Below, one piece after another: positions 1 through 11,693 of a stretch of DNA of 64,000 nucleotides. The notes under the pieces were generated by a model. It searched no databases and was not told the DNA's origin. It worked only from the letters and a program-made list of their open reading frames with translations. Every line of letters starts with the position of its first letter. Position 1 is the first letter of the stretch. This DNA comes from Labyrinthula sp. Ha. Taxonomy: Eukaryota; Sar; Bigyra; Labyrinthulida; Labyrinthulaceae. The position numbers were made by a program, and so were the translations under genes. The DNA lies in assembly GCA_015227615.1 (NCBI GenBank), contig JAALGZ010000016.1, positions 434,001-498,000 of the forward strand, written 5' to 3'.

Positions 1-34
1 CAATGAATCGAATCTTTACAACATAAAGAAATAT

Positions 35-550
35 ATGGAACACGTAACATCCTTTCAGACAAAAACTTCTTTGAGAACTCTACAAATCTTAAATAATTCA
101 AACCAAGCTTTACAAATAACTTTAATAATTCTTATTGTATTAACTATATGTGTTGGTTTACTTGTTACATGTTATTTAGTAAAAGTATTATTAAATACTC
201 AACCAGTAACTGAATATAGACCGCCTATACCATTTAGACAACAACCTCCTGCACTTTCTTTAACTTCTCAACCACCACAACAAAATCAAATTCAAATACC
301 ACCACAAACAAATATTAATTTTTATTTTGATTTTGTTCGTCAATCTTTATCTAGAGGAAGATTTTCTATACAAAGATTACCAGAAGAAGCTGCTCAAGAA
401 CAAAGAAATAGAAATAAAAGAAAAGCAAAACCTGGACCTGGACAACCTGGATATCAAAGTAAGCAAATAAATCTAGAATATAAAAAACGGCAGGTTTCAG
501 GAAGAAATGAAAATAAAGTTAGAGCTGAGTCAAGAAAAAATTACAAGTGA
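35..550 (+). CDS. Small single-pass membrane protein with proline/glutamine-rich and basic tail (unknown function)
   Basis: A 171-residue protein starting at the first usable ATG; an ATG at base 3 stops after seven codons. I do not recognise a family. Residues 1-26 are polar, about 27-53 form one strong hydrophobic segment, 57-95 are rich in Pro and Gln, and 110-171 are strongly basic (Arg/Lys/Gln). That architecture suggests a single-pass membrane protein with a charged cytosolic tail that could bind nucleic acid or acidic partners, but this is inference. It ends 14 bp before the stop of the convergent casein kinase 1 gene, so the two 3' ends must nearly overlap as transcripts. The stretch is open and its codon use is A-rich. 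The upstream end of the locus lies at the window edge, so a longer 5' exon cannot be excluded. Confidence 0.55.
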   Translation: MEHVTSFQTKTSLRTLQILNNSNQALQITLIILIVLTICVGLLVTCYLVKVLLNTQPVTEYRPPIPFRQQPPALSLTSQPPQQNQIQIPPQTNINFYFDFVRQSLSRGRFSIQRLPEEAAQEQRNRNKRKAKPGPGQPGYQSKQINLEYKKRQVSGRNENKVRAESRKNYK

Positions 551-564
551 AAAGTATTAAAGGA

Positions 565-1626
565 TTAAAGTCCTAAGCGCTGTCTTCTTGATTTACTTGT
601 TTTATTCGTTTTTCTTGTTGCCATCGTGTGCTTTTTATGTCTCGTATTTGGAGGAGCAGTTTGGTTCTTTTCTTTTAACTTCAAGTCGTTTTCTCTTGCT
701 TTTTTATTTTTTAACTTTTCCAAAACCCAATCAAAATCAACTTCTTCATCAGTCAAATTTCTTTCTCTTTGAAGTTGTCTTACTTCAGTTTTAAACAAAG
801 TTCTCAAATAAGGATAATTTGGTTTATCTTCAAATCTCAAACTTCTACAATAATGTAAATATTTCTCCAACACTTTTGGACAACCTTCACATAAATCTTC
901 AACTCTTGTTTCCATTTTTTTATTCATGATTTTTTTATATTTTTGATCTTTTGTTTTTGCTTTTAATCCTTGCCATGGTAATTTTGATCTACAAAAATAT
1001 ACCAAAACATATCCAATAGCTTCCATATCATCTCTTCTACTTTGTTCAATTCCCAAATGATTATGTATACTTGCATATCTAGGTGTTCCTATTAACCCTT
1101 TTCCTTCTCTATATTTAATATGTTGTTTTGTTTTCGGATGTCTATATCTTCTACTCAACCCAAAGTCAATAACATAAACTTTTCTTTCTTCATCTATTCC
1201 ATTCTGAGGATTTCCCATCATAAAATTATCTGGTTTGATATCTCGATGTAAAAAACTTTTTTTATGTAAGTATTCCATTCTTTGAATCATTTGTTCTGCT
1301 AGTAATAAAACTGTTATATCAGTAAAATTACGTTCATATTTTTGAAATAAACCTTCCAAACTTGTTCCTAAACAACTTATTACCATTGCATTATATCCCG
1401 TATCTGTTCCTTGATAATATAACTTTGGAATACCTTCTCCTCCTTGTATAGCTTTGTAAACCTTTGATTCATATAACAATTGGGGTGCTCTTGCTTTTTG
1501 TTTTTCTAATTTAATTGCCACAGGTTCCCCAGTTTGTAACTCTTGTCCTAAATAAACTTCACCAAAACTTCCAGCTCCAATTTTTTGTTGAAGTTTGAAT
1601 CTCTTCGCTAATTTAGTCTTGTTCAT
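565..1626 (-). CDS. Casein kinase 1 family serine/threonine kinase
   Basis: A 353-residue intronless kinase with the specific signatures of the CK1 family. The glycine-rich loop [11 protein letters not shown] is at residues 17-27, the ATP-anchoring Lys is K39, the catalytic loop HRDIKPDN is at 127-134 (D129, K131), and DFG is at 154-156. CK1 hallmarks are [17 protein letters not shown] in place of the usual APE segment, and LPWQGLKA further on. The C-terminal tail after about residue 300 is short, very basic and ends in an Arg/Lys cluster, which could direct it to the nucleus. Residues 83-87 read ISCLG where most CK1s have a DLLG-type hinge, a modest divergence. CK1 enzymes phosphorylate acidic or primed substrates in membrane traffic, DNA repair and signalling. 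The ATG at 1626 gives the normal CK1 N-terminus. Convergent with the preceding small membrane protein. Confidence 0.95.
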   Translation of the reverse strand: MNKTKLAKRFKLQQKIGAGSFGEVYLGQELQTGEPVAIKLEKQKARAPQLLYESKVYKAIQGGEGIPKLYYQGTDTGYNAMVISCLGTSLEGLFQKYERNFTDITVLLLAEQMIQRMEYLHKKSFLHRDIKPDNFMMGNPQNGIDEERKVYVIDFGLSRRYRHPKTKQHIKYREGKGLIGTPRYASIHNHLGIEQSRRDDMEAIGYVLVYFCRSKLPWQGLKAKTKDQKYKKIMNKKMETRVEDLCEGCPKVLEKYLHYCRSLRFEDKPNYPYLRTLFKTEVRQLQRERNLTDEEVDFDWVLEKLKNKKARENDLKLKEKNQTAPPNTRHKKHTMATRKTNKTSKSRRQRLGL

Positions 1627-2973
1627 TTGTCTGTAAAAGGGATAATAAAAGCACTGAAAGTTTAGAAGAGTTATGTAGGTCCAACTTTCTTAAAATATGG
1701 TGTAAGGCGAGGGATAATTATAATTCGTATAAGGATAATTAATTTGGGGGGGGTATTTTATGGTGTGTTATTTAGAGTTTACAATTTATAACGATTTTGA
1801 CGAAGTTAGTAATAAATTGTAAGTCTCTATCTCCTGTATTCTAGCGTTGTCCTTTTCAGTCTTATTATTTATGACTGATAATGGCAATCTTACCACTCTC
1901 AATAATAGCCGTAACATAATATTGTTAATATTCCGGTATTACATGGACGTTTTTTACTGTTATTATGTGCACTTATTTGGAATTTGTGGATTAAATCCGG
2001 TAGAATATGACTTGATAAAGGCATCTAATGAGTCTATCATCCAATCATGTGTGCAGCTATCAGGGAAATAGAATGAGAACTAATTCATACCAAGTTGATG
2101 ATTATATTACTTAGACTTCTGGAGAGGTAATTGCGTTACCTATTCCTATGTAAATAACATAAGGTTCAACTACTATGACACATATATTCTAAGCAAAGCT
2201 ATTTTTAGGAGACTTTGACTTTAAAACACTCTTAGCCGAATATATTAAACTTCTAGCAGATATAAGAAAGTTAGGTGAGGGTGGTAAACTGACCTGGTCT
2301 AGTCTTGTACCCCTTTGTTTAAATTAGGTTTAGTTTAGAGTATGTTATGATGCGCTTTAAATTAGTTGTGTCTCACACAGAAACCCAAGGTTTTTATCTT
2401 TTCTAACTAATATTTTCCACCTTCTGAGCCTACTCCAAGTTTCAAAGAAACTGGTTAACTAGTTATTGGGTTATTATGACTGCAAGTGGACAAACAGATC
2501 ACCTGAGGCCACTTATGAAGATCAGTTCCCTTGATAAGCATTACTTAAAGTATGTGCACAATCTATATTAAATAAAAAGCAAAAACTCTGCTACACAACC
2601 TAGGTTTTACCTGGGTTGAGCAGAGACAAGTAGGATCTGTAAGAATTATCGAGGTCTGCATCTTAGATAACAGATCTAGGCTCGACAGTTTATTCTAAAA
2701 GATAACTACTTGCTATTTACTAAGAAAAAAGAAGTGTTTCATGTATATATAACGACATTTGTTGAAGTAGAAAGAGGTGTTTGAAACAGGCAGCAGATTA
2801 CCTGGACAAGAAACAACAGCGTAACTGGGGGACATGTTGCATTTTTCCACTAGGTTATTTTTTGAGCTTTGATGGTTCAGAGTTGACTATGCTGCGTTTT
2901 GATTTTTCCTATTGATAGTGGAATGGATAGGCTCAAGGCAGCATTTCTATAAGGAATAAAATAGGCTGATGTA
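1627..2973. other. Gene-free stretch upstream of casein kinase 1
   Basis: Contains the kinase promoter side: two copies of GGATAATTA about 20 bp apart near 1711-1742, followed by a run of eight G at about 1746-1753, which stands out in such AT-rich DNA. The rest holds only short broken frames. I saw no convincing gene. Confidence 0.4.
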
Positions 2974-3303
2974 TTGAGGAGAATGATTGGTTGGTTCATG
3001 AGGATAAATTTAAACAATTCAGTTTTAGTTGATGAAACGAATACAAGAATCGTGAAAGTTATTAGACTCCCTTTCAAAATCTTGATACAAAAAGGTCATA
3101 ACCTTTCCCCAAGAACCGCTGAAAAGCAAACAAGGTTTTATAGCGTTGGAACTATGAGCAGAGCAACGTCTGAAATTGTCGAGCATCTCCTTTTGATTTC
3201 ATCTTGCAAAACTTGCTGTCTATATAGTAATTGTTTTCCTCGAAGAGAAGAATCGTGGACTCTATTCACATGGGTAAACACCGGTAATAAAACGACTACT
3301 TAA
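2974..3303 (+). mobile_element. Decayed Ty1/copia integrase N-terminal (zinc-binding) fragment
   Basis: An open stretch without a proper ATG start. Its translation follows the copia segment running from the protease spacer into the integrase zinc-binding region. At about 3145-3243 it reads SEIVEHLLL, then CKTC and CLYSNCFP, which matches the family pattern of a helix after the 'LGH' motif followed by CxxC and a Lys/Arg-Pro-Phe-Pro segment. The LGH position reads VGT, so zinc-binding His residues are lost. It is a dead remnant, on the + strand like the other relics of the first 18 kb. Matched by eye only. Confidence 0.45.
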
Positions 3304-6300
3304 GTGCCCAGTAACATAATTACTAAGAAGGAAGATAAAATATGATTCATATCCAAGATGAAAAAGTAAAAATATTGTAGTTCAAGGGTATCACTATCTA
3401 TAAATTTTTCCAGGTTGATATAGATGAAGAGTTGCTCTTATTATTTTACAACAACAAAGTTAATTCTTACCAATTAATGTTCTAACATATGCTATATAAC
3501 TTAAACACTACCCTGGTTTCCGGATAAAATACTGCAAAATCTTGTTTACTTATGTTTGGGAGTAAGTGGAAGCGTTTCGCAAGTGGTTGGAAAACCTGTT
3601 GCTTGCTATTGTCATATCGTAAGTAATGATCTAGATGCAGAGTAATCTTGGTCTTTCTGAACGATAGTTACATTAGGCGCCTGGGCTAAGAAGAGGTTGA
3701 ACTAGGTTTGTTATCTTGCTTCAATCGGTATTAATTTCCCCTTCTAAGAATAGCAGCAGGAAAAGTATATGCTGGATACATGGAAGAGACTAATCTAATC
3801 ATAACTCTGGTTCTATTTGAAAAACCTCTCCTTGCAGAATATGCGTCGAGCAAGCACATTGGAAATTGTATTAAATTTTGCTAGAAATGTATCAACATAG
3901 TACTAAATTGAAAGACACAGCATCTGCAGTAAGGTGTATTCATGCAAGTAGTCAAGTAGGTAAAAGAAGATTATACCAAGAAACTAACTGACACATTAAG
4001 TGATGAAACGAGAGTATTTGATTTTGCAGGAAATCTCAGGATCTGTGATTTGGTATGGACATAAATACCATATGTTAGTGATATTCAAAGTACGGAGTAC
4101 ACGAATACTTAGAATTCATTCAAAGATAATTAACAAGTACCAATGGACCTATAAGAACAACATGTCTCTAAAATGAGGTTTCTGCTTCGATTGATGATTC
4201 TATGTCAATATCCAAACTCTTTTCTGTAAAGAACTAAGTTCCAGTTTCTTTGTTACTTTCTTGAAGATAGAAGAAGCACACTACAGACTCATAAGGATGG
4301 TTCATAAACTTGATTTTTTTGCTCAAATAGATTAGCATTTAGTATTAAGTTCCCCTTAATAAAAGGAAAAAATAAATCTGTTTAGATGCCTACATTTACA
4401 AGAGTTTAATAACCGAATGAATCACCAGTACATGGAGCAATACAGATTTTATAAGCAGGTTTAAAGAAGAGTAATATTGTGTATATAAGAAAGATTACCT
4501 AGAAGCTCAGATATAATACTATAAACAGCCTTATCATCTAAATGAAACAATTCTTACACAGCAAAAGGAAAGCAAAAAAATACAACAATTTCCACAACTC
4601 TTCCTAGACCCACTGAAAATACAATTAACAAGTAAAATGTTTATGCAAGGCTTTGTATAATTAAGCAATGGCTGTTAGGAACTTCTTCTGTAGATGAATT
4701 GGGTTTCAACACTTCCTACCTTTGAGGGCACATATATTTATCAATTATTTAAGAAAAATATATAGAAAATCTTAATTATCATGATAACCCATATAATCTG
4801 AATAGTTCCTGAAAGAAAAATCCGCATGAAAATCGAACCGGAAGAGGGGGTAAGCAAAGATACTTATTGTAAATATAAAATGGAATCTTAAATATGGGTA
4901 GAGGGTTACTGTTTTATCCATACAAAGATTACAAATATTAACACTAACAGAAACTCAGGAAGAAAACATTGCCTCAAAGGATTTGACTGGAGAAACGATT
5001 TAATAGTAATTGTGTATAATTTTAGGAATAAGAAAAGTTTAGGCTATCAAGCTATCCAGTTTACATTGGCTCATATGATTTTTCGTGTTCTGAAGCTTTA
5101 AACTAAGTTACTCTCAATGGATAAAGAGCAAAGCATAAGAAACTTCAGTTGGGCTGTAGAGTTACACAGTAACTGATAAATAGACGTTTCTTCGCAACTT
5201 TTAACCTTAAATAAATACAAATTGCAAATCTTCCGGTGTAAATTTGATCTACAATGTCAATTTTTACTGGAATCATTATATTTAGTAACAGGTATTGATC
5301 CTGAATAAATCTTGTAATTTTGATATTAAGTCATGGTTGGTGTTTGAAACCTATGTTTGAAGCAATAAAAGACAAGTACTATATTGACTTTAGAAGTCAC
5401 TTGAAATAAAAAGTAAATGCCACATCTATAATTTAATTTGAGATTTTATAGTAGTAAGAAAACAAGTTATAATGTCCATAAATTAAACTCTAAAAGCACA
5501 TTAATGTACGTATAAGTAAACTAAATTATTTGTTGTATGAGTAAAGGTTTTGTCACTATTAATAACCAACACATTTATTTTAAATATTTACCCGCTTAGA
5601 AACATATCTTCCATTATATAGGTCTTGTTCAAAACTAATTGGTTGATTAAGCTAATTATAGTTAATTTCCCTAATTCATATTGCTAATATGACATTACAT
5701 CTGCAATTTCATGCCAAGTTGTTGTGTAATACGTGTAGTTGTGCACATCGTTATTGACATATTTCAACTATGGGCTGATGCAGGTTATAAAGCTCTCAGT
5801 AGTAGCTAAAGATATCAATGGTACCAGAATTTTTTCGGGAGAATTAACCGACCCTAGTTCTTTGTATTAACTGCTTAGTCCCTATTATACATGTATTATT
5901 AGAGTTATTAAGCAGGAATATATCGTGATAAGCTTTCATTTAAGTTATTTTGATCTTTGCAAAAAATACAGTTGCTATATTAATAAGAATCTCTTTACGC
6001 AAACAGAGAGCGTTTTTTGTATAAAATGTAGAATATGTTTAACTTAGAGCAAGTAACATGGAACATAACTTTGTTCTCTTACTGAAAATGGAAATGGACT
6101 TGAAAACTTCCCGTATTCTGTGGTTACATAACCCAATGCTATTTTATTTATGGGACATAGTGAAGATAACTCCAAAACCCATTACATGTCATAATTAAAA
6201 TGTATAGATTATAGAAACCAGGTAGAATTATTTTAAATATGATTTTTAAAAACTTTTTAGTATATTTTTTGAGCTCTGAAGCTTAATTTCGTTTTCCTAT

Positions 6301-7509
6301 TGGAATTGAGAATGCTTACTTGAGCTTAGCTTCTATAGCAATCTCAATGGCATTTTTTAACGTATATCCTAATATGAATTTTCCTTCTATAAATTAATGA
6401 ATCTGATGGATACATACATTTGAATCTAATGAGACTTACACCGTTCATGGTTTTCAGGTGCTTAAACTCTTGGTTTGAATAGGCATTATCATTTTTACAC
6501 TAATCGACAGCAAGTAAATCTTCGTTTATTTCAAAGTTATTTGTTGATAATATATAGTATATTCCTTAGATTCTTTCGTTAGAAATCTTGCTTAAGCAAG
6601 GATTTAGAGTTAAAGTAAAATACCTATACGTTTTCCCCGTATTGAACTCATAGCCTATGCTGCTGATTTTTTTCTCTTTTAAAGTCGCTGTGCTCTAGTA
6701 AAGTGCTAACACTTATGGATCTAACAAAGTATGCAAGTATTAAACACTTCTTTAGGTCTTTGAAATTAGCTCTGATGCTGTATGTCTATGATGATTTCAT
6801 ACTCTCTTAAGGGAATTATTCGTTCTTATATATCACTAATTTATTGAACTTAACTTGAAGTTATAATTGTTAATAATATTTCCATTGTTTGAATCAGAAG
6901 AAAAAGATATATTATATATTTTACCCTCTTATATTTTTGTCCCATATCTTACAAGCATTGACGCAGCTTTGGTATAAGAGTTTTATTATCTTTTAGGAAA
7001 TTCCCTTCTCACGGAAAAATATAGATTTGAAAAGATATTCTATTTCTTTCTGCTGTGTTAGTGTATTTCAATTTATCATTATATCCTCTCCCGGGGTTCT
7101 CTATTCGAGACATTCCATGTATCCGGGTTTTAGCTTAGTTTTTTTATCGTTTTCAGTAGAATGAATGCGAAATTACTGGATATCATAGTTATTGCCTGAG
7201 ACATGTTAAAGAACTCCTTGCCCTTATTCTACTAACATCTGGGGTATTATTACCTTTCTTCTTTCAGTTTTCTTGGTGAATCATCATTCGATTTCTACCA
7301 GCAAGAAATACTGCTATTCTTAGGTTTCACGTATACGCTTAAACTTAGCAGCGAAAAACTCTTGGTAAACACATTTTCGATTACTGAACCCCATGTTTAA
7401 GCTATATATCGAAGGGTCAAACGTGCTTCTGGTTTAGATAAAATGCCAAATTCTTCATTAGATTCCCTAAATTATCAGGTTTTTTGCTAGATTAGATTAT
7501 TAAGAAAAG
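3304..7509. other. Gene desert, probably eroded transposon DNA
   Basis: No open frame of note on either strand and no recognisable exon. Given the integrase fragment before it and a possible reverse transcriptase fragment after it, it is probably decayed retrotransposon sequence, but I could not read any further domain here. Confidence 0.35.
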
Positions 7510-7719
7510 TTGAATTCTTTGATTCAGTGTGAGATTTTAAAACTTCATACAAATCCTAAGAAAACATGCAAAATGATGAAACATGGGCTAATGGAAGATA
7601 AGAATATAAGTTTTTTTTCTGTCATCAGCCCAAAATTTATAAGATTTTTTTCACGAAGAAGAACTATGAAGGAATTTCAAATCCTTTATGTTGCCAAACA
7701 CATTTTGCTGCATATTTGA
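7510..7719 (+). mobile_element. Possible decayed copia reverse transcriptase fragment
   Basis: A 69-codon frame whose end reads EFQILYVAKHILLH. This resembles the copia catalytic segment in which hydrophobic residues lead into YVDD and then I/L-L-L; here DD would have become AK. The preceding 60 residues have the spacing expected between the LYGLKQ-type motif and YVDD, but with little residue identity. Weak by itself; supported by other + strand copia pieces nearby. Confidence 0.3.
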
Positions 7720-8707
7720 AATCTATGGTTAGTTTGATCAATGTTATAGCGAATAATTTTCATCCTAAATATGGATATCTTTTAGTTAACCGCTATTTGG
7801 GAAACCAGACATAGATAAAGTGTATTATTTTATGAAATAAATAAAGAAGAAAGCTAAATAAAGTTTATTGAAACTATTTATCCTTGAAAAAGATAAATTA
7901 TGAAATATAGAAGGTTTCATTCATATGTCGGAGTTGCGAGGGACTCTTAGAAATGTTGATGATGTTATAATTCTTAGTCCCTATCGATGAAACCAAAATT
8001 TGAGTTCAATGACTATTATGACATTAAATCTCTTGATCTAGAAGATCTTGTAATTTTCGGATATATAAATCATACTTAAGACTTTGGAATAATAGTTTTG
8101 GAAATCAATTTATCAGCTTTAATTGATATTGTCAATCTTATTGTTATCTTTGTTAAAAAGTAAGTCTTACTCTCAAAAGTTATTAGGTTTAATTAAAATC
8201 AGAAAACAGTTTGAATAAATAATAAAAGAAAAAATTTTGGAGAAAGTTTGTTTCCAAGTCTATATATCATCATAAGAAATTCAACTGAACAAAAAAATGG
8301 ATGGAATAGGTTTGTATCAGAGAGTTTTTCGCATTACTTATGAAGTTCATATAGTTGTGACAAATTTATCTTAGGATTATTTTATCAGAGAAAAAAAAAA
8401 GAGTTTTCTTGGACACATAAAGTTGTTGAATGCTGAATACCATGTGATCATGTTTTTGAACGTGTTGCAAATGATATATAAAAAAATATATTTAGTATCA
8501 TAACGGATAGAAAAGAAACGAGCAGAGCCAACACTATAAAATATTACTTCTTAAGTTGAAATACATTCAAATATTTAATTCCCAGTAATATTTATTTTGC
8601 TATTTCATTTATAGACAGAAACAACTTAAGAAAGTAACATAAAATTAGAAACACGAGATTTGCCTCCAGGGTTCCTTTGTAGATAGAATAAAAGAAAAAA
8701 ATATTAT
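7720..8707. other. Gene-free stretch
   Basis: AT-rich with frequent stops in all frames. I see no gene, RNA or repeat of note. Its end may hold the eroded 3' part of the decayed membrane-protein copy that follows on the - strand. Confidence 0.35.
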
Positions 8708-9145
8708 TCAAGAGGAAAGTATAGAAGATATTGAGAACAAAACTAAGCTTTTTAATAATTCTACAACTGTGTCTGTGATAGTATAAAATAGTTCATGACT
8801 TAAAATCAGCGAATTCGCCAATATTTCGCTAAAATCAGCATTCCTTATTAAAATATTATTAAATGTTATACAATAAAAACAAACAATAAGCAAAATACCT
8901 GAAGAACTTAAACCCAAAAAGTGATATTTTCGTACAGTTTACAGAAAAGATTGACAATCAGAGCTCAACACCCTCTTTAAATTAAAGAAAGAAACTACAA
9001 CCCTTGTCCTAAACCTGTACAAAATAAAGTTTCGCGGTAGTAGCATTTTTCTTTTCCTGGAAGTATAATGTTCGATTATTTTGAATTTTAGACAGTCCAA
9101 AAAAAAGAAGATTCTATCTTGCACTCTATTGAACGGAAGTTTCAT
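8708..9145 (-). pseudogene. Decayed third copy of the multi-membrane-segment family (C-terminal half)
   Basis: The - strand translation from 8917 down to 8708 lines up without gaps with the C-terminal region of the intact family member at 11694-13094. Shared positions include LG..SG, a hydrophobic stretch, a conserved Phe-Asn, the DF....L.N.L.LS block, TD.V.EL and the FSI segment. The same frame continues upstream through one in-frame TAA (at about 8939) into a segment resembling the paralogue's VRKEGYVLLFLFERFLL region. The start codon is missing, the N-terminal half is not recognisable, and identity to the live copies is low. It is therefore an old inactivated copy lying in opposite orientation to its relatives. 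Confidence 0.6.
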
Positions 9146-9739
9146 TAGAAAGCAATAATGGAAAAATTAAGAAAAACGTTTTCTACATAGGCATAGCACT
9201 GTTAAAGCAACCTTGAAATTTCAGTCAGATGCTACTGTGCTCCAACAGCCTCAACCAATGATGTTTGCTGAAAAGGATAATAACTAACACAATTACTACC
9301 ACTACACCTTCATTATGAAGTACAAGAAGTTGTATCTATCGTATGATTATGGTTCTCTTTTGATTAATAATTATTTGTTGACGTCAAGTGATCATTATTA
9401 ATTAGCTAATGTTAGTGGGATGATATGAATAGTATTGAATAAGGAAAACAGTACAGAAAAGTATTGACAGATCATCATTCCTTTTGCCAAAAACCAATTA
9501 CACCGGCTAGTTATTCTTCCTAGCTCACAGGATAAATTCGTTTTTTAGCTATAATCGGCCATGAATATATTTTCCAGAGATGTATTATATTGTGGAGATT
9601 ATTATTATAAATTACACAAGTTACAGGTAAGGTCCATGGTGCTCTTCAGCTAAGGACGAAATTTAATTTGAATATTTCGAGCTTAAGTGTCTATTAGTGC
9701 CAAGATCAATTGGGTTTTATACGAATGGTCCCTAGAAAT

Positions 9740-9975
9740 CTTTGACATATATTTTTGATATTTGTTACCACAGGACTGGATGTATACATGACACATCTAC
9801 CCAGACTAGTTTAGGTTCTGTTACAGTATTACTAAACCTCTTTTCCTTTATGATGATGATGATCCATAGTTTCACTCTTTATTTTATTAAGTTATGCTTT
9901 CTCACTTCTGAAGCATTTTTTTCTAAGTTTTCAATAAAGCTCTATGTTTTCTTCAGATCTGGATTAATATTCTAG
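9740..9975 (+). mobile_element. Possible decayed copia RNase H fragment
   Basis: The + strand translation begins LTYIFDICYHRTGCIHDTSTQTSLG. This follows the spacing of the copia RNase H motif (aspartates, W-A-G-C, D-x-R-x-S-x-x-G) and is followed by the hydrophobic segment expected after it. Several key residues are replaced and there is no start codon. It reads as a fossil on the same strand as the integrase relic at 3 kb. Low to moderate confidence because the match is by eye. Confidence 0.35.
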
Positions 9976-11693
9976 TATGTTGTTTTTGGTACGGAGAGAA
10001 AGTCTTTAGTTCCTGTTTTATTCTACTTTCTTTATCTTAGACAAGAAGGTACTGGGGTACTCTTTGACATGAACCTTTCAAAGCAATAGTTTCTACTTAG
10101 CTTCTCTGCTAGAAACTGTATAAAGAAACATTGGCTTCCACTTAATCTTTTTTCATAAGATCTTTATTTTCTAGTTTCTCACTTGATATTTTTAAGTTGA
10201 GTAATCTATGTAAAGACCGATGACATCATCACTTTTTAAACAACTACTTGTTACATCAGGTATTACTACTACTACAGTCTGACTGGTAGGTATACTCCAC
10301 TGATGACCCCACTCCTTTGGAGCATTTAGCGCTTCAAGTGAGGTTTGTTCTACATTATGATTCGTATCATTCAACAATGCAGTTCATATGAGAATTACCC
10401 ATTTTCAAGGATTAAATGAGCAACCAAGCATACTAAAAGACCAAGGAAATAGGTTGTGCTAAAACTGTATATTATCTTTGTAAGCAACACAGGGAAATAA
10501 GATCAGGATGAGATATGTGGAACTAAGTGTCGCCGTTATTACTGTGTGTATAGACTTAGTCCTGAACTTCTGTCTCATCACCCTGAAGTAAGAGTGCAAC
10601 AGTATTAAAGAAGCCTTTTACTTTCCTATTGGTCTAGAATATTATGTTCATGATATCTTAATCAATGTCGTAACAACGAGTTTTCTCCAGAGGTAAGTTA
10701 CTGGCTTAATCAAGGCAGTATTTGTAAAATCACCTTGCAGCACTTTCTTGTTTTTTTCTTGTTAATCATCAGTCATTTGCCCAAATATGCCTACAACAGA
10801 TCTAACTGTTTTGATGCTATGAACTTCAATTTCATTCTCATATTTTACACTTAGATTCTCCTGTTCATGTTAAGACCTAGTGCAGCCAAAACTCTGAAAA
10901 CGGTAGGACAGTCCTAGGGTGCCATGCTCTGTTCCCAGGAATATTTCCACACGCTGTTTGATTATTATCTGATAATTTCTTTGTTTCTTGTAGATGCCCA
11001 AGGACAAATTTTGGATGTGTATTTCTTTAAGTGCATTTAGATAATGTTATATGATCTATTGAACATTTTTGGGAACTTCATGGCTTATACAAAAGCAATA
11101 GTACTAAGTAAAAAACATTAGCTTTAAGTTGAGTAGCTGAGCACTAAGAAATAACAAGGTTCTTCTATACTTGTCAATAAAGTTGTTGTAACGAGATTCA
11201 TCTATATAAGTCCCCAAGTGACTGTTCTAGTAAGAGAAGATACTGTCAAACTCATCGTGGAATTGGTTTCCGGGAGAAATGGGTACCCCGATGTTACAGC
11301 GGGAAAGTGATTTGTTCCCCGGGTAAACAAGTATATATCTTCCCGTCTCGGTATGCTCATTGAAAGTTCACTAGAGGAACCCGTCCCGTTATTTCTTGTC
11401 TCAATGGAAATTTCCCACTAACTGAGAATTTAGAACACGGAACAAATTTATCCGATGTATTACTATTGTGAAACTTGCGTATTGACAATAAAACTGCACT
11501 TAGAACTGGTAAAAACAAAAGACAAACTTCTTATATCTTAACTGAACCGAAAATTAATACCTCAGAACATTTCTAAGTAAAATTCTTTTTATTTACCAAA
11601 ATCTTTCTACAAACTAAAGAAAAAAGCGATTTCCCTGTTAAACTTGGCTGAATTTTCTATTCCCGGCGTTTCCATCAGAGCAGTCTTAATAAA
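9976..11693. other. Gene-free stretch upstream of the intact membrane-protein gene
   Basis: Many stops on both strands. A - strand open stretch of about 60 codons near 10.2-10.4 kb lacks an ATG and matches nothing I know. The last 300 bp carry the promoter region of the gene at 11694, including C-rich blocks around 11270-11400 that are unusual for this AT-rich DNA. No defined motif was recognised. Confidence 0.35.

Noticed and set aside
9379-9386. Perfect CRE palindrome TGACGTCA
   Set aside because: Lies in a gene-free stretch with no start codon near; one 8-mer is expected by chance.
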